From Gavia stellata (Eukaryota > Chordata > Aves > Gaviiformes > Gaviidae), in the NCBI RefSeq assembly GCF_030936135.1, contig NC_082598.1, forward strand, positions 9,986,687-10,050,686: DNA of 64,000 nucleotides, read 5' to 3'. The notes beneath the pieces were generated by a model that was given only the letters and a program-made list of their open reading frames with translations, made no database searches and had not been told where the DNA came from. The position numbers and the translations under genes are program-made. Below are positions 49,397 to 62,507 of this stretch, one piece after another (the first letter of the stretch is position 1; every line of letters begins with the position of its first letter).

Positions 49397-52300
49397 ACTG
49401 ACTGGCAAGGTAGCTTCAAACAGTCTTCTGCAATACACCCTCTATTTCTGAAGCAAGTAATCAAAATTTCATCTCATTTATAAACTAAGATAACCTTCCC
49501 TGCCTTGTTTCACATGTGTGTTTATACTAACAGAGATACACTCAAAATATGCAATAAAGTAAGCGATATCCTTCAATTATATCCACTGAGCTAACAGCCT
49601 TGGGCTCTGCCCACATTACGCAAATACAGATATTCTAACAGAAATAGCCAGATAAATAACCCACTCTAATCGCTGGGAGACTCTTGCTATTTTGGCATAG
49701 ACTTGAGTCACAATACATTTCAGATACCTCCTTTTACAGACTGTAAATAATGTAGGCTAAAACTTCACCACCAATTTTTGTAAATGCCTAAAATTGTACA
49801 ATAATATACCAAACACCACTATTTAAGCCACAATGACATACCTAAAAAAAAGTGACTGCTGACCAGGGAAGGCATCTATTGTATCATTAATGTTGGTTTT
49901 AAAAGTTATTATTTATATTTAAAGTTGCCATTTATTGGTTCATCATAACTTTAAAATGAAGAAGTAGGCTTTACCATGTACCCTAGGCAGGCAAACGCTT
50001 GAATACAGCATTTCTTCCTCCCTTGCACTATCTTACACCAAAAACTCCAATGAGGCTTGAAATCAATTCATTAACTACCTTGTTTTCTATTGTCTCACTT
50101 TTCTTCATCATTCCCAAAATAACACTTGCTGTTTTCTATCTCCAGTCTTTCAAAGAAATTAGGTTCATTCTTGGCTTTAAGCATATCAAGTCATCTCATT
50201 CTGTTAGTATATGAATGGCCTTCACTTAGGTTTCCACTCAAATTAATGGCTATATCAGGATCTTGCCCAATAATTCTAATGTGTGTTGAAAGCTGACAAA
50301 TTCCTGCAGTTTATTTTCAAAAACTACTGACTTTACTACTTCCAGCCCTGACATGGATAAGTTTCCAGCAGTGCATTTTATTAGCTGCCTATTTACAATT
50401 CAGTAAGTTATGGTAGTATTAAAAATTGTTCTAAAAATTACGTTTACGAGAAGAAACAATTAAAAAGGAAAAACTGGATGGATTGTTTCCTGGAGCTAAT
50501 ATAAACAATGGACCAATTGTCACTTCCCTGTGGTAGCTATAAACATCTCATTTTCACTCAAGTCAGCAGTATTATTCCACAGACACATGGATGTAATAAA
50601 AAAAATTCTGCATATTTTTGCAAGTCTGCACAAAACCACAGTTTCTCTGAAACCTTCTAAAACACATGGAATACACCTATTCTTTGCTGAGAAAGTTGAC
50701 TACTGACATGGACACCTCAAGTCTGATATTGCTTAATGAACATTTTGAAAAAAATCACCTTCTGAACTGGGCTGAACTTCTTGACCATCAGACCTCTGAG
50801 ACTAGAAGGAAGAACCTTCTACACAGATCAGGTACCAATGAAACAATCAGCCTTTCCTTAGCAAAACCATTTGAGAAGCCCTCTGTATCTTCTTTTTCCA
50901 ATTTGTGCTTTAGAAACCTCAAGCTAGGTTTTAAAATGTTTTTCAAATTCCTATGTGAGCACAGTCAGTAATCAAAGTATGCAATCATAGCTCTGATTTA
51001 AGACCGAAAATCTTTGGCCCAGGTGCACTGTCAACAAGCTACATGCTTAACTGAGATTTCCACTTTTCTCCATTGACTTAACAGGGTATCCACAGCAGCA
51101 AAACTCCTAATTTAGGTGTATCAGTTTGGTGCCTAAAATTAGGTGGCATGAATATAGCTCAAAAAATTACACAGCACTGGTTGATGATGGAGAAAGTCTA
51201 AGGCAGTAAATCACAGGCTGATTTGAAGCAGCCTTCTTTAACAAGTCCCAAATGGTTCCTACAGTCCTAACAGCTTTTTCCTCCCAATAAAAACCAAAAT
51301 GGCAAACAATGACCACAGTGCTCTGGGATCCAAGGAGTGGGAATTTTCTCCCTAGTTCTCCATTTGGAAAACAATACATTTATAAATATACAGAATTCCA
51401 TATAGCCAACACTTCATTGTTTCAAATCCATTCAGTCTATGCTATTTAATACACTAGCAGTTAATTCAACACTGTGCTATTCTGGCTAAGGTGGTTTTTC
51501 TATGAGAACTGAATTGTTTGAAAGCACTTGGGTATTTACAAAACACATCGCAATCTGACAACATGACTTTCAGCCTCAGTATTAGTTGTCTAACAGTACA
51601 AAGGAATTGTTTATGATTCACAGGAGGTTGAAAGGCCAAATAAATGCATTTCAAAAATTCTAAGTTTAGCTAATTATTTTTCAGAACAAATTGCACATGT
51701 TAACAACAATTAGCAATTTAAAGGTAAGTGAAAACTGCAAGAAATTAAGTACATTAAACTGGCATATTTCACAGGAAAAAAGAAACAATCAAAAAACAAT
51801 TTAGGTATTATTTTGGATATGCACATGACATCAGGGAGAACTTAATTATTTCAGAAAAGAACATTTCCTAGAGATTGTCTTAGCAAGGAACATGCTTGTT
51901 GTAGTAAACAAATGATACAACTCTAGAGAAGTTGTTTAATAGCCAAATAAAACTCTTTAGGTAATATAAGAACAGAACAGGGGAGCCCCTTAAAAATGAC
52001 ATATTCTAAAATATAATACAAATTGATGTACTGAATATTATATTTCTATGCACACAGATCTAAGAACATTCTACTGTGAAGCAGTTAGACTTCTGAGCTT
52101 TTTTTTTGTCTTATTTTATTTTATTAAATTAAGTTGTTAAAAGGAGTTTAAACTTTTTTTAAACTAAGTATTTCAAAAAGGAAAATTCATATCAGCATAG
52201 TCAAGCGCGCACTTAGCTTTTTATAATTTGACCATAAGCTACAGTAGCTAGATCTCTAGTAATATCAATCAGATACAGAAAAACAGGCAACTTAGATTTC

Positions 52301-53688
52301 TTGCATGACACTCAGGGATCATACAATGCTACAGTTCAGTGGACAAAAGCACAAATGCACATGTACAAACACTGCCTTATAAATCAAACTTCAAGCAAAA
52401 CAAAACTTGAAAAAAGGGAAAAGACAGATCTAATTTACCCTAAGCATCAATACAGTGGCAACTACAATATTAACATACAAAGGCAGTACAGTAAGGCCTT
52501 GAAAAGAGGTGGTGCACCTAATGAAGACTTACTTATTCTCACTGCTCCAGTTATTCCTGAAGAATAACTGAGGTTATTTCTATTGTCTGTTCAGACAGCC
52601 TTGTGTAAAACAGTCTCTTTGATGTATACAGTGTTTAGAAGAGGGCAACTGTTGCATGCAGGCAAATTGGGTTTTGTTTGAAGAACAGTCGAAAGGAAAT
52701 GTATTTCAAAATTAAAACCATGAAAAATAGTTTTAGTCACATCTTTCTGCCCTTATTTTAAAAATACAAAACTCTAAAAAAATTGAGCCTGAAGATGTGC
52801 ATATCCTAAAAAACCCAAAACATATTATTATATGTACTATTTTCTCTATTCAGTGCTAGAAAAGACCTTTTAACCCCCTCTTTCTATCCCCAAACCTAGA
52901 CAAAATTGGGAATTCCTGAAGTTCAAATGAAGTGCTGGATAGAGATAAACAGATGAAAAAGGGAGGACAAGCAGCAGTGGAAGAAGATCTACCTAGATGG
53001 AAATAGTGATATTTCAATCTGCCTGTACCAGAGTAATAATGTTATTGCATACAATGTATGCAATATATCCCATACATATATGTTATGCATACCCTAAAAA
53101 GAGCAAAGAACTCACATTTCTGCTTTAGTAACTTTGTTCTGCCCTAAACTTTATTCCTCTATTATTCTCATTAAGTGCTCTGAACAAAACTAATTAAAGT
53201 TAAAACTCATGCAGTTTCAGAAGATAAGCCTATAAACTAGTATTTGAACCAAATTTGGCCAACAGCACTGTGGAAGTTACATTATTGTTAAATGGAATGC
53301 TCCCCTCATTTTACTACCTTATTTTACTAAGCCAAACAAAATGGAAAAGACATGTTTTCTAGAAAGCCAAGACCTAGCTAAGACAAACATTTGGTACTTT
53401 TCAAGCTAAAACCTTAAGTCTCTCAAGAAATGCTATAAGGACAAATAAAAGGGAGATCATGGATAATGGATAATTCATTGCTGTATGCATTAGAGCTTTT
53501 CCATAAATAGTTGCCTCTCAATTGCCACAGCACTGAAGAAAACAGCTAAGAAAAAAAAAGCACCTGCTGTTCAAAAGGAAGAATACTCAGAAGTGTTGCT
53601 GTCACTTGACTGTTAATTCAATGAAGATTTTTAACCAAGCATAACCCAAAACCATTTGTCAAATCTGACTGCGAAGTGATGTTATTAC

Positions 53689-53793
53689 CTCAGAGCGTAT
53701 ATGCTGGAGAGACTACATGTAGTGACAGAAACACTCTCATAGTCACTGCTGGAGATGGAGCTGAGGGGGGAATCACGTAAGCCATCCTGAGAA
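53689..53793 (-). CDS. ZFYVE28: ZFYVE28 coding exon, Ser-rich linker (105 nt, frame-neutral)
   Basis: The exon follows a pyrimidine-rich acceptor (TATGTTTTTTCAG) and ends CTGAG before the donor GTAATAAC. It enters with one base completing a split codon and leaves with two bases (AG) of another, so it is phase 2 at both ends and its 105 nt could be skipped without shifting frame. The 34 whole codons begin [12 protein letters not shown] and end CSLSSIYAL, very rich in Ser and Thr, with a DSPLSS segment that might be phosphorylated. The terminal AG joins the T opening the next exon to make Ser, in frame. I do not recall an equivalent in human LST2, where the large exon leads straight into the SCSSD segment; this is from memory. 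Phase agreement supports a real exon. Confidence 0.8.
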
Positions 53794-56700
53794 CTGAAAA
53801 AACATACGGAAACAAAATGAACTGCTGAAGCGAACAAAGGTAAAAAACAGTGCACTGTGATAACTCATGGCTTGTCACGGATTATACAGAAATAAGAGTC
53901 AACTGGCAGTTGTATTTTTGCTTTTCAGAAAATGATGATACAAACCTATCTTGTTTTCTTCCCAAAAGGACAGACAATTTGGCAAAGTCATTGGGCACAC
54001 ATCTTAAAAATCTTCAATTTAATTCATGCCATACAGTTAAAACATTCAGGAAAAAAACGAGGACCTTACATTTTCATAGGGTATAGAGGGAATAGCATGC
54101 CCATGCTGCTAAGCATGGTTTAATGTTATAACGAAGACATAACAAAACTGAAAGTTCACAAAGTCACTGCAAGTTTCAGGCCGAGATACTCTAAACAGTA
54201 AGCTTCAAGAACTTCTGAAATATCATGACAAGTTTGATCCAAGTTTCCTTCCAACAGGAAGGAAAAAGTCTGTGAGGAAGCAGAAAGCTGACTCTTCAGT
54301 GAAGGAGATGAAGATAATACCCCTACCCCTAAATTTGCTCAGTGCCTGTAACTGCCATACATGTACGTCAAATTTTGTGCTATAAACTAACCAAATGAGC
54401 AGGAAGGAGCAGTCCCATGGCAAACCACTGAGACTTCATTAGAGGAAATCCACTAGCTACTAAGTAAAAGAATGTGAATAATTTAAATGAATGGTATACA
54501 ACTTGTCTCTGGCATCTGTGGGCTAATGAAAAGCCTTTAAATAACACAATTTTAGATCTTACATCATATTATCAACAAACTAGGATTAGAAGATTAAAAA
54601 TAGTTTCATAAGTACTACGGAACTATCTTGGAAACACCCATTTTTTGTTTAAGTAACAATTTACTGCTCAGCTACTGGAAATTCCACAAGCTAAAAAAAT
54701 TAAATTATACTAGATAAGAAAATATGTAATCTTGAGCAGAGGTATCAAAGCTGTATTGGCTCTAGGCAGTGCTGAAGAATCATTCGAGCCTACTGAACTC
54801 AAATGTTCAGTCAACAGAAATCTTTGGACAATGCAGAGAGAAACCTAAGAAATATCTTCAGTTAAAAGAGATGTAATCATATAGGTCAGGATTATTTTAC
54901 CTTACTTCTCCACAATTACTAGCAGATTTTTTTATGCTCTTTTGGTTTGCAGGGTTCCTATTCAAACCAGCTACGTTCCAAATTCTTTTCTTCTACCAAA
55001 TTTACTATAGTAGCTATTTTTGCAGCTAGAAATCTGGAAGAATGCTTAAGGGGAATTCTTCAAAGCAGTGTACGGAAGGTATGTGCTCTAATCCCACTAA
55101 GAAATAATAGGATTTGTTTGCATACCTCCCACTAATCGCTTAGAAAATGTACCCCTTCATGTTCCTCATTTCTGAATGCCAATTTGAATAAATCCCAAGT
55201 GTACTATGCTTTAGTTGAAAGGAGAGCCATCACAACTGGAAAATAATTTTATCAGACTTGAACAAAAATCTATTTAACTTTCATTCGTTTTATATAATTT
55301 CCCTTGCTAATTCTGCTTGTTATGTAGAGATATATGCATTTAAACAAAGGCTTACTCTTTTATAGCTCATCACCTTTACCCATCCAATCTTACAATATGG
55401 TCATGCTACTAAAACATACTTTTACTATCTGTTTTATGACAGCTAAATGATATTAAAAAACCATTAGCATGTGATTTCACAGCATGATTGAGCAGGAGAA
55501 GCTGTCTTGCAAATATGAAATGTATTGTTCAGAATAAAGTAATCTTTGAACATCAGAACCAGGAAAGAAGAACAACTAGCAAACTCAGCACCTTCTTTTA
55601 TTCTCTCTCCCCTCCCCTCCATTTCCAGATTTTTCCAGTGTAACACTCCTACCAGCTGATTTGGGTAGTAACATTTTTTCTGAAATATGTCCAGCTTGCT
55701 GTCCTTCAGTGCTTTCTGTGAAGCTCTGCCTGATAGATTTGAAATCCAATCAAAACATCTCTCTTAAGAGTGGATAATATTTATTGTCAACATTATTGCA
55801 AGTCACAGAATCACTTTATATCCTGAGCTAACTTTGTGGAGTGGACAGTCCAAGCCAGAAGGCAAAATTATAAAGAAGGCACAAAGCACTAGAGCTTAAT
55901 AGTAAGATGAGTAACGTCAACATAATGGCACATGACCAGCTTACCAGACTATCAAAGACCTCAATGCCATTGTTATTTCATCTTCATAGATGTTTCTCTG
56001 ATCAGCTTACAAACCTCATCTCAAATCTCTTCTCCATACTTCCCCCCCGCCTCATTTGAGTCCTCTCACCTCTAACCAGTCCTTATTAGCATAACTTTTT
56101 CTCATCAGCTTCTCTATCTCATCTCTTTTTAAGCCTTGTCTTAACACCGTTTGCCATTCTAAACTGCTTCATAAATGCCTTCGTTTTCCACTACGCCATC
56201 TTTTACTTGGTGCACAAACCTGGCCATGCTGAGGCACCCGCTGACTGGAGGATTAGATATCCATCTGGTCAGTCATCACTTGGCAATGTAAACTGCTTGG
56301 ACACACTTGACACAAACCATGCTCACAGAGGTTAGGTTGTTGTAGTAAAGGATGTGCAGTTTTGACAATTACTGTGTGTAAACATTTTTCTCACTCCTGT
56401 GTACCAATAAAGATCACATTTTTTACCAGAAATAATATTTATTATTTACAATGTTTATTTCTGGTTCATATTCAGACTGTAAATCTTCAAATGAGAAATT
56501 CTGTGTTTATTTAGTACCAAGAAATGGGAATCCAATAATGATAACTGTTTTATACCTTCTCAGTGTTATACTAAACAGCTTTTTTCCCCTAAAAAACAAC
56601 AAAAAAGACTCCTGACATACTGCATTCTTTCTCAGTACATGCAGATTCGGGATACCTCTTTGTAGAATTTTCTTCTCATTAGTGTCTGCCTGAAGATTCG

Positions 56701-58378
56701 CTCAGCTTTTCTAAGATGCTGGTAGATCCTGAGGTGAATTGACCTGCTTTTCCCAACTCATGCTTCCTGTTATCAGCTGATGGTAGGTACCTCGTGCACA
56801 TGTTCATCAGCACAATTATAAGACGACACAGTATGTGCATACAGACACATTCTGTAGCTGATAGCAGCCAACCCTTTCTTCCCACACCAGCCCACAGGCG
56901 ACCTGAACTTCACCGCATCTCATGCTCATTTGAAACTAGTGGCTTGTTGGATTGGAATTCATAGGACTGTTTAAACTGTGTAAGGTGGCAAAAGTTTGTT
57001 TCGTTTGTGAGGTCTTGAACGCCTACAGTGATATTTTTAAAATTACATTCTAGCATGTGATAAAACCACCATCCATGCTCATCAAAACAGAATTCAGCAC
57101 TTCTGGCAAAAAGATAGAAAAAATATTTGAGGCAACAGACCAAAGTGACATGGGGTGATGTGGCTGCCTTTTTTCATGGCATACTGGCAGACTGAACTAA
57201 CAAACCATTTATTTAAAGCTGTTGGCCATTTTTTGTAACTATTTTAAGTAAAAAAAACAAATTGAAAGCCACTTTATCCTGGACTGTGTGCTCTTTTCTA
57301 CTGGAATGTGTTTCCAGCATCTTACATTTAATTAAACCTTTCCTTGTTTCACAGGATGGCTTCTTCATGAATTTTATTACTTGAGTTACAATCACATTCC
57401 ATGTTGGATTAGTTAATTAGCATGGATCTTCTCTTCTTTATCTATGTCACACTACATGAGAGCTAACTTTAAAGCCTCATGTGTCAGCTACACCAAATCC
57501 ACTTAAGTAAGTGCTCTTAAAACTGTTTTATCTACTGTACTCATTTCAGGAATCTGTATGTTGAAAGTTAATACAGTTCACTGTTGCTGCATTTGATATG
57601 TGGACCTAGTAAAAAAGGGAAGCGGATACAAAACATTAACACCTTTTATTTGCACACTAAGGCTTCATAACAGCAGTCACATTATTGGATACCACACAAA
57701 ATCAGTGTTCAACAGACAAGGTCAAACACTGCCACTTTTAATGTGAGACTTGTATTGTTAAAAAGAATGGGAGGAGGGATTGAAAAAAATTCGTTATACT
57801 GAATCTGAATTTGGCCAGTTGCACAAAGAAAAGAAACAGAATACCAGAAGGGGAACAGAGGAATTTAAATCAACAGCCAGGAAAAGGACTGCTTAAGGGA
57901 AGTTTTGCAGTTGAAAGGGTGATACTTTTGTTTCCAATCAACTACTATTTCCTTCTTGCTGATGAGAAGTATTCTTTCTCCTGAATAGCTAGTTAAAAGA
58001 CTAATCAATACAAGACACTAAGCAGACATGTTTTTGTTTATGTGAACACGCACAGCTGTCCATTGATTTTTAATGGAAAAGGCAACTTTGTCATGTAAAG
58101 ACATTGTGCTGGTTTTGGCTGGGATAGAGTTAATTTTCTTCATAGTAGCTAGTATGGGGCTGTGGTTTGGATTTGTGCTGGAAACAGTGCTGATAAAGCA
58201 GGGATGTTTCAGTTACTGCTGAGCAGTGCTTACACAGAGCCAAGGCCTTTTCTGCTCCTCACACCGCCCCACCAGCGAGTGGGCTGGGGGTGCACAAGAA
58301 GTTGGGAGGGGACACAGCTGGGACAGCTGACCCCAACTGCCCAAAGGGATATTCCATACCATATGATGTCATGCTCAG

Positions 58379-58386
58379 TATATAAA
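58379..58386 (+). promoter_or_regulatory. TATA box of the solo LTR
   Basis: TATATAAA preceded by GCTCAG within the LTR U3. If active, it would start plus-strand transcripts antisense to ZFYVE28. Confidence 0.65.
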
Positions 58387-58563
58387 CTAGGGGGAAAGCT
58401 GGCCGGGGGACTGCTGCTTGGGCTGGGCATCGGTCAGAGGATCATGAGCAATTGTTTTCATTTGCATCACTTGCCTTTCTTGTTTGTTGTTGTTATTTTC
58501 CTTTTCATTATAATTTTTGTTATTATCATTATTATTATTATTCTATTTTATTTCGTTTCACTT

Positions 58564-58569
58564 ATTAAA
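58564..58569 (+). promoter_or_regulatory. Poly(A) signal of the solo LTR
   Basis: ATTAAA in the context CACTTATTAAACTG, about 180 bp after the TATA box, in the expected R region. Confidence 0.55.
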
Positions 58570-60786
58570 CTGTTTTTATCTCAACCCACGAGCCTTCTCG
58601 CTTTTACTTTTCCTGTTCTCTCCCCCATCCCACTGGGGCAGGGGGGGAGTGAGCGAGCGGCTATGTGGTGCTTAGTTGCCAGCTGGGCTTAAACCATGAC
58701 AGACACACACAATTTCCTTAGGTCTTACTGTGATGGGAATATTACTGAGAAAGCATGAATTTAAGACATTTAAGCAACTTAATTTGCATTGCAATATCAA
58801 TTAATCTAGTTTTGATAAAGGAGCACTTATAGAATCAAATGCTATAAACAAAAAAGACAAGCTAGAAAGGTAATTTGTGTGGCTTTGTTTTTGTTTTGTT
58901 AAATGTAAATGCTAGCCATCCAAAAAACCAAATGCTTCTTTTCCATGCCTTTACAAAGGCGGAATGACTTACCTTCAAGTTGCTGTACTGAAAAAGCGCA
59001 CACATGTCACAGTTTTAGACTACAGAATTGCAACACTAAGAAATGGGACAACTTGGAATACCAAGCTGGAGAAGAATACATTATTTATCTTATTCTAGAA
59101 TTGCAATACAGATCAGCAAACAGCAAAACATGCTCTTCCAAGGATGCCTCATTCCTCCTCCTTGCACTGCAAAAGTATATGGCAACATACTCTATTTTTT
59201 AAGCCAAATAAATGCAAACAAATAAATGCAAACAGCACCAGTATCTAACAGCCAATGGACACAGCTAGAGCTCACAGAAAGCGTGAAGGCAAGAATATCA
59301 CTTCACTATAAATTTCAGCTCCTTTGGCCAATTCTCAGGTGCACCATAAGAGGTTTCGTCAAGAGAACACTCACTAAATACATTAAGATCAAGGAAAATG
59401 GCAAAAAAAAAAGTGTAATTTAAGCTAGACATAATAGACCTGCAGGGGAAAGGAAAGAAACCACACTTAAGAATCCTTTTTTTATATCACAACTATTTTA
59501 AGGTCAGTATGTAGATAAACAAACATGCAACACAACCAGGTATTTAAAACGTGAAAACACTAGCATTGCATGACAATATGAGACAAGCTGCCAAACTTCT
59601 AAAACACGTAGAAGAATTAGCAGTTTTACAAGGACTCTTCAACTCTGGAAAGAACAGAAAGCCAAGGATTTCCAAAACACCAAAATAAACATGATCTTCA
59701 CTCTTTGTAATTTTCTTTCCCCTTAGAAAAAGCAGAGTACTATGACAGAATAAGCATTTAAAAAATCTGTATAGCTTGCTGTCAGGGGGAAAAGAAGGAA
59801 TACTAGATACAGATCTAAAGCGTGGGTTTGGTGTTAAGTTCTTTTTTACCCCAAAACACCAAATGCTGCTTTATCATAGTTTTATCATCTTCTGTATTAT
59901 TCTTACATTATTTCTCCCCTTTAACAGTTTGTTTTGCTACATGACAGCCTTTACTTATCATCTGGACCGTGCAGCAGAGCAGATACTGACCACATCTTTG
60001 TTAAGCACTTTTCTATTTGCATCTCATTAATGCTGCTGCCCAAGACTCTGGGTGCCCTTTGTGTTTTATGTCTTTGAGATACTTAGAAGCAAATAATGGA
60101 GAAAGACATAACATCAGCTATGACTTAAAAACCAAAGCAGTAAAGACATGTCAACACACAAATTTTAAGTAGAAGAGTATTTAATCTGCATTTTAAACTC
60201 CACTGAATATTGAGGCTAGATAGAGAAGCCTGAAATAGCAGGTATTTCAGACTTAAAGGATTAATTACAGTAAACCTGACTGGATCATTGAAATTATATC
60301 TATAAACAATGTCATAATGCATAGTGTAAGAACTGATTTACTAAAAGAAACAGTTTGTGTCATAACATACGCATTTGACAGCTGCTTGATTCAGACAAGG
60401 AAAATTTTCCTCTCCTAGATGGTGACTTACAGTAACTAGAAAGTAAATACATTTATCAATTCGATGAATGAGTATATCCTGCAGCTATTCCATGTATATT
60501 AGATTGCTTATTGTTCTAGCTAATGGGTCCATCATTCTGAAAATAATCTACTGTCTCCAACATTTCCCCTATGGTTAAGTTGGCATTCGCAAGCATGAAA
60601 TAGGGAGCAGTTGCAGAAGCCTAATGTGATCTTCCAACTTAAAAATACCACTGAAAAGCAGTGATTAGTCACCACCCGGGAAGCATGAGTAAGAAAAGGT
60701 CCATAAAGTTCGGTTTTGTAACGGAATTCTCTCTTTTACCAATAACGTGACTAGTGATTCAGAGGCAAGAACCAAATCTAAATATA

Positions 60787-60810
60787 GGTGTGTGTATATA
60801 TATATATATA
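60787..60810. repeat. TG/TA dinucleotide microsatellite
   Basis: A short GTGTGTGTA run passing into TATATATATATATATA; it can fold back on itself and may be polymorphic. Confidence 0.85.
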
Positions 60811-61089
60811 AAACTAAGGATCTACACACATATAATTTTTAAATTTAGTCCTCACTAGATCCCCAGATTCTGTGAGATGTCTCACAGAATATACTGAAGA
60901 AGTTAATATCAGAATGTTTCCAAATAAAGGAGCAACAATCTAGTAACAAATACCTCCATCCCTATTTCTCCACTTCTGCAAAGATGGCATATTTGCCAAT
61001 TAGTAACAGATGTACTGTAGTCTCCATAATGAATAGAGAATTAGATGTAACCAACAAAGTAACTGTGGAAGAGGCTATGGTGAAAACAG

Positions 61090-62507
61090 ACAAAACCCAC
61101 TAACTTGTTAACAAAATATTCAAAAATATTCACCCAAGAGTTCTAGGAGAACTCAAGAATGAATCAGATTAATTATTAACCTCTCATTTAAAACTTCCTT
61201 GATACCTGGAGTTTAAAGATGGCAATCTCTAAAAATAAAAAGGACTCCAAGGGGACTCAAACAACTCTAGTTCTGTGCGCCTGACATTCGTACCAAGCAA
61301 CTTAACAGAACATATCCAAAGCTAAAATAGGTAGACAATAATGGGAAGATCTGCCTGGGAAGAAGTAACATGGCTTCTGCAAAGGGAACCTCTTGGGAGC
61401 TCTCTGAAGGGGTCAAGAAGCTTGTGAAGAATGGCGATTCAGCTGGCAGCCTCTGGATTTCCAAACAGGTTCTGTTGAAACACCTCAACTAAAGGCTTTT
61501 AAGAAAACTAAGGAGAGATAGCGTAAGAGGAAGGGGCTCAAAATGGATAAATAATTCTTAACCATAAATCGGGAGAAGCTGTTAAACAACCACTTCTCAC
61601 ATGAGCGGGATGTCACTGCTGAAGTTCTTTAGAACCCTGGGGGTTTTGTTTTCACATACAATCTGCAAAAATGGGGACAGCAATGAGGTCTGAAAGGTTT
61701 CTACCCGTGCAAAATCATTCAGGGTAATAATAACAAGAGCAGACTGAAGAACTGCAGAGGATCTTAGTTGGAACAAGAGGTAATAAAATGGCAAGATGAG
61801 ATTCAACTGGTAAACACAGGGAGAACGATTTTAGCGTCAGATATAGAATGACAGCCTCTGAGCTCACAAGCAAGATCTTGGGGCTTTGGCAGACAACTTC
61901 AAAAACACATCAGCTCACCACTTGGCAAAAAATCCAAAGTCAAATATTGGGAGCCATTGGAAAAACAACAGAAAATAATTATGCCACTGTGCAAATCCAT
62001 GCCGCACCTCGAATACTGTGTTCAGTTTTGGGCCCCTCATTACAAGAAGGACATTGAGGTGCTGGAGCGTGTCCAGAGAAGGGCAACAAAGCTGGTGAGG
62101 GGTCTGGAGCACAAGTCTGATGAGGAGTGGCTGAGGGAACTGGGGTTGTTCAGTCTGCAGAAGAGGAGGCTGAGGGGAGATCTCATCGCTCTCTACAGTT
62201 ATCTGAAAGGGGGTTGCAGAGAGGTGGGTGTTGGCCTCTTCTCCCAAGTGACAGGACAAGAGGAAATGGCTGCAAGTTGCATCAGGGGAGGTTTAGACTG
62301 GATATTAGGAAAAATTTCTTTACTGAGAGAGTGGTGAAGTATTGGAACAAGCTGCCCAGGGAGGTGGTGGAGTCACCCTCCCTGGAGGTGTTCAAGGAAC
62401 GTGTGGACATGGCGTTGCGGGACATGGTTTAGTAGGCATGGTGATTTTGGGTTGATGGTTGGACTTGATGGTCTTATAGGTCTTTTCCAACCCTAATGAT
62501 TCTGTGA
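61090..62507 (+). mobile_element. Long degenerate CR1 LINE
   Basis: Roughly 1.4 kb. The left part is strongly decayed but keeps CR1 landmarks in order: TATTCACCCAAGAGTTCT with AGGAGAACTCAAGAATG; CATGGCTTCTGCAAAGGGAA (the HGFCKG motif); CCTCTGGATTTCC; CAAAGGCTTTTAAG-like text; then GAGCAGACTGAAGAACTGCA and ATTATGCCACTGTGCAAATC. From about 61,970 it is better preserved ([36 protein letters not shown], then [16 protein letters not shown]) and ends in ATGATTCTGTGA at 62,507. No intact ORF2. The right part matches the subfamily at 10,716-11,290. The left boundary is uncertain and could be near 60,950. Confidence 0.85.

Larger units (their letters stand above)
39583..53688 (-). other. ZFYVE28: ZFYVE28 intron (14,106 bp)
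   Basis: Phase-2 intron between the Ser-rich exon and the conserved helical exon. It contains two plus-strand CR1 copies (40,853-41,266 and 48,385-49,396) and otherwise AT-rich unique-looking sequence, including a (TTTTA)n run near 52,111-52,124. No additional ZFYVE28 exon was recognised on either strand. Confidence 0.8.
58105..58701 (+). mobile_element. Solo LTR of an avian endogenous retrovirus
   Basis: A 597-bp unit beginning TGTGCTGGTTTTGGCTGGGA and ending CCATGACA, that is TG...CA termini. It has a TATA box (TATATAAA, 58,379-58,386) and, about 180 bp later, a poly(A) signal ATTAAA (58,564-58,569) in a T-rich region with a TTATTATTATT run, the usual U3-R-U5 layout. The flanks are GACAT (58,100-58,104) and GACAC (58,702-58,706), a 4/5 match to a 5-bp target-site duplication. 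No gag, pol or env sequence is present, so this is a recombined solo LTR. It lies antisense to ZFYVE28. The 176-codon ORF across it is not a gene. Confidence 0.88.

Noticed and set aside
58162..58692. 176-codon plus-strand ORF
   Set aside because: It lies wholly within the solo LTR and its Ile/Phe-rich stretch comes from a T-rich (ATT)n run; LTRs of this kind do not encode a protein here.
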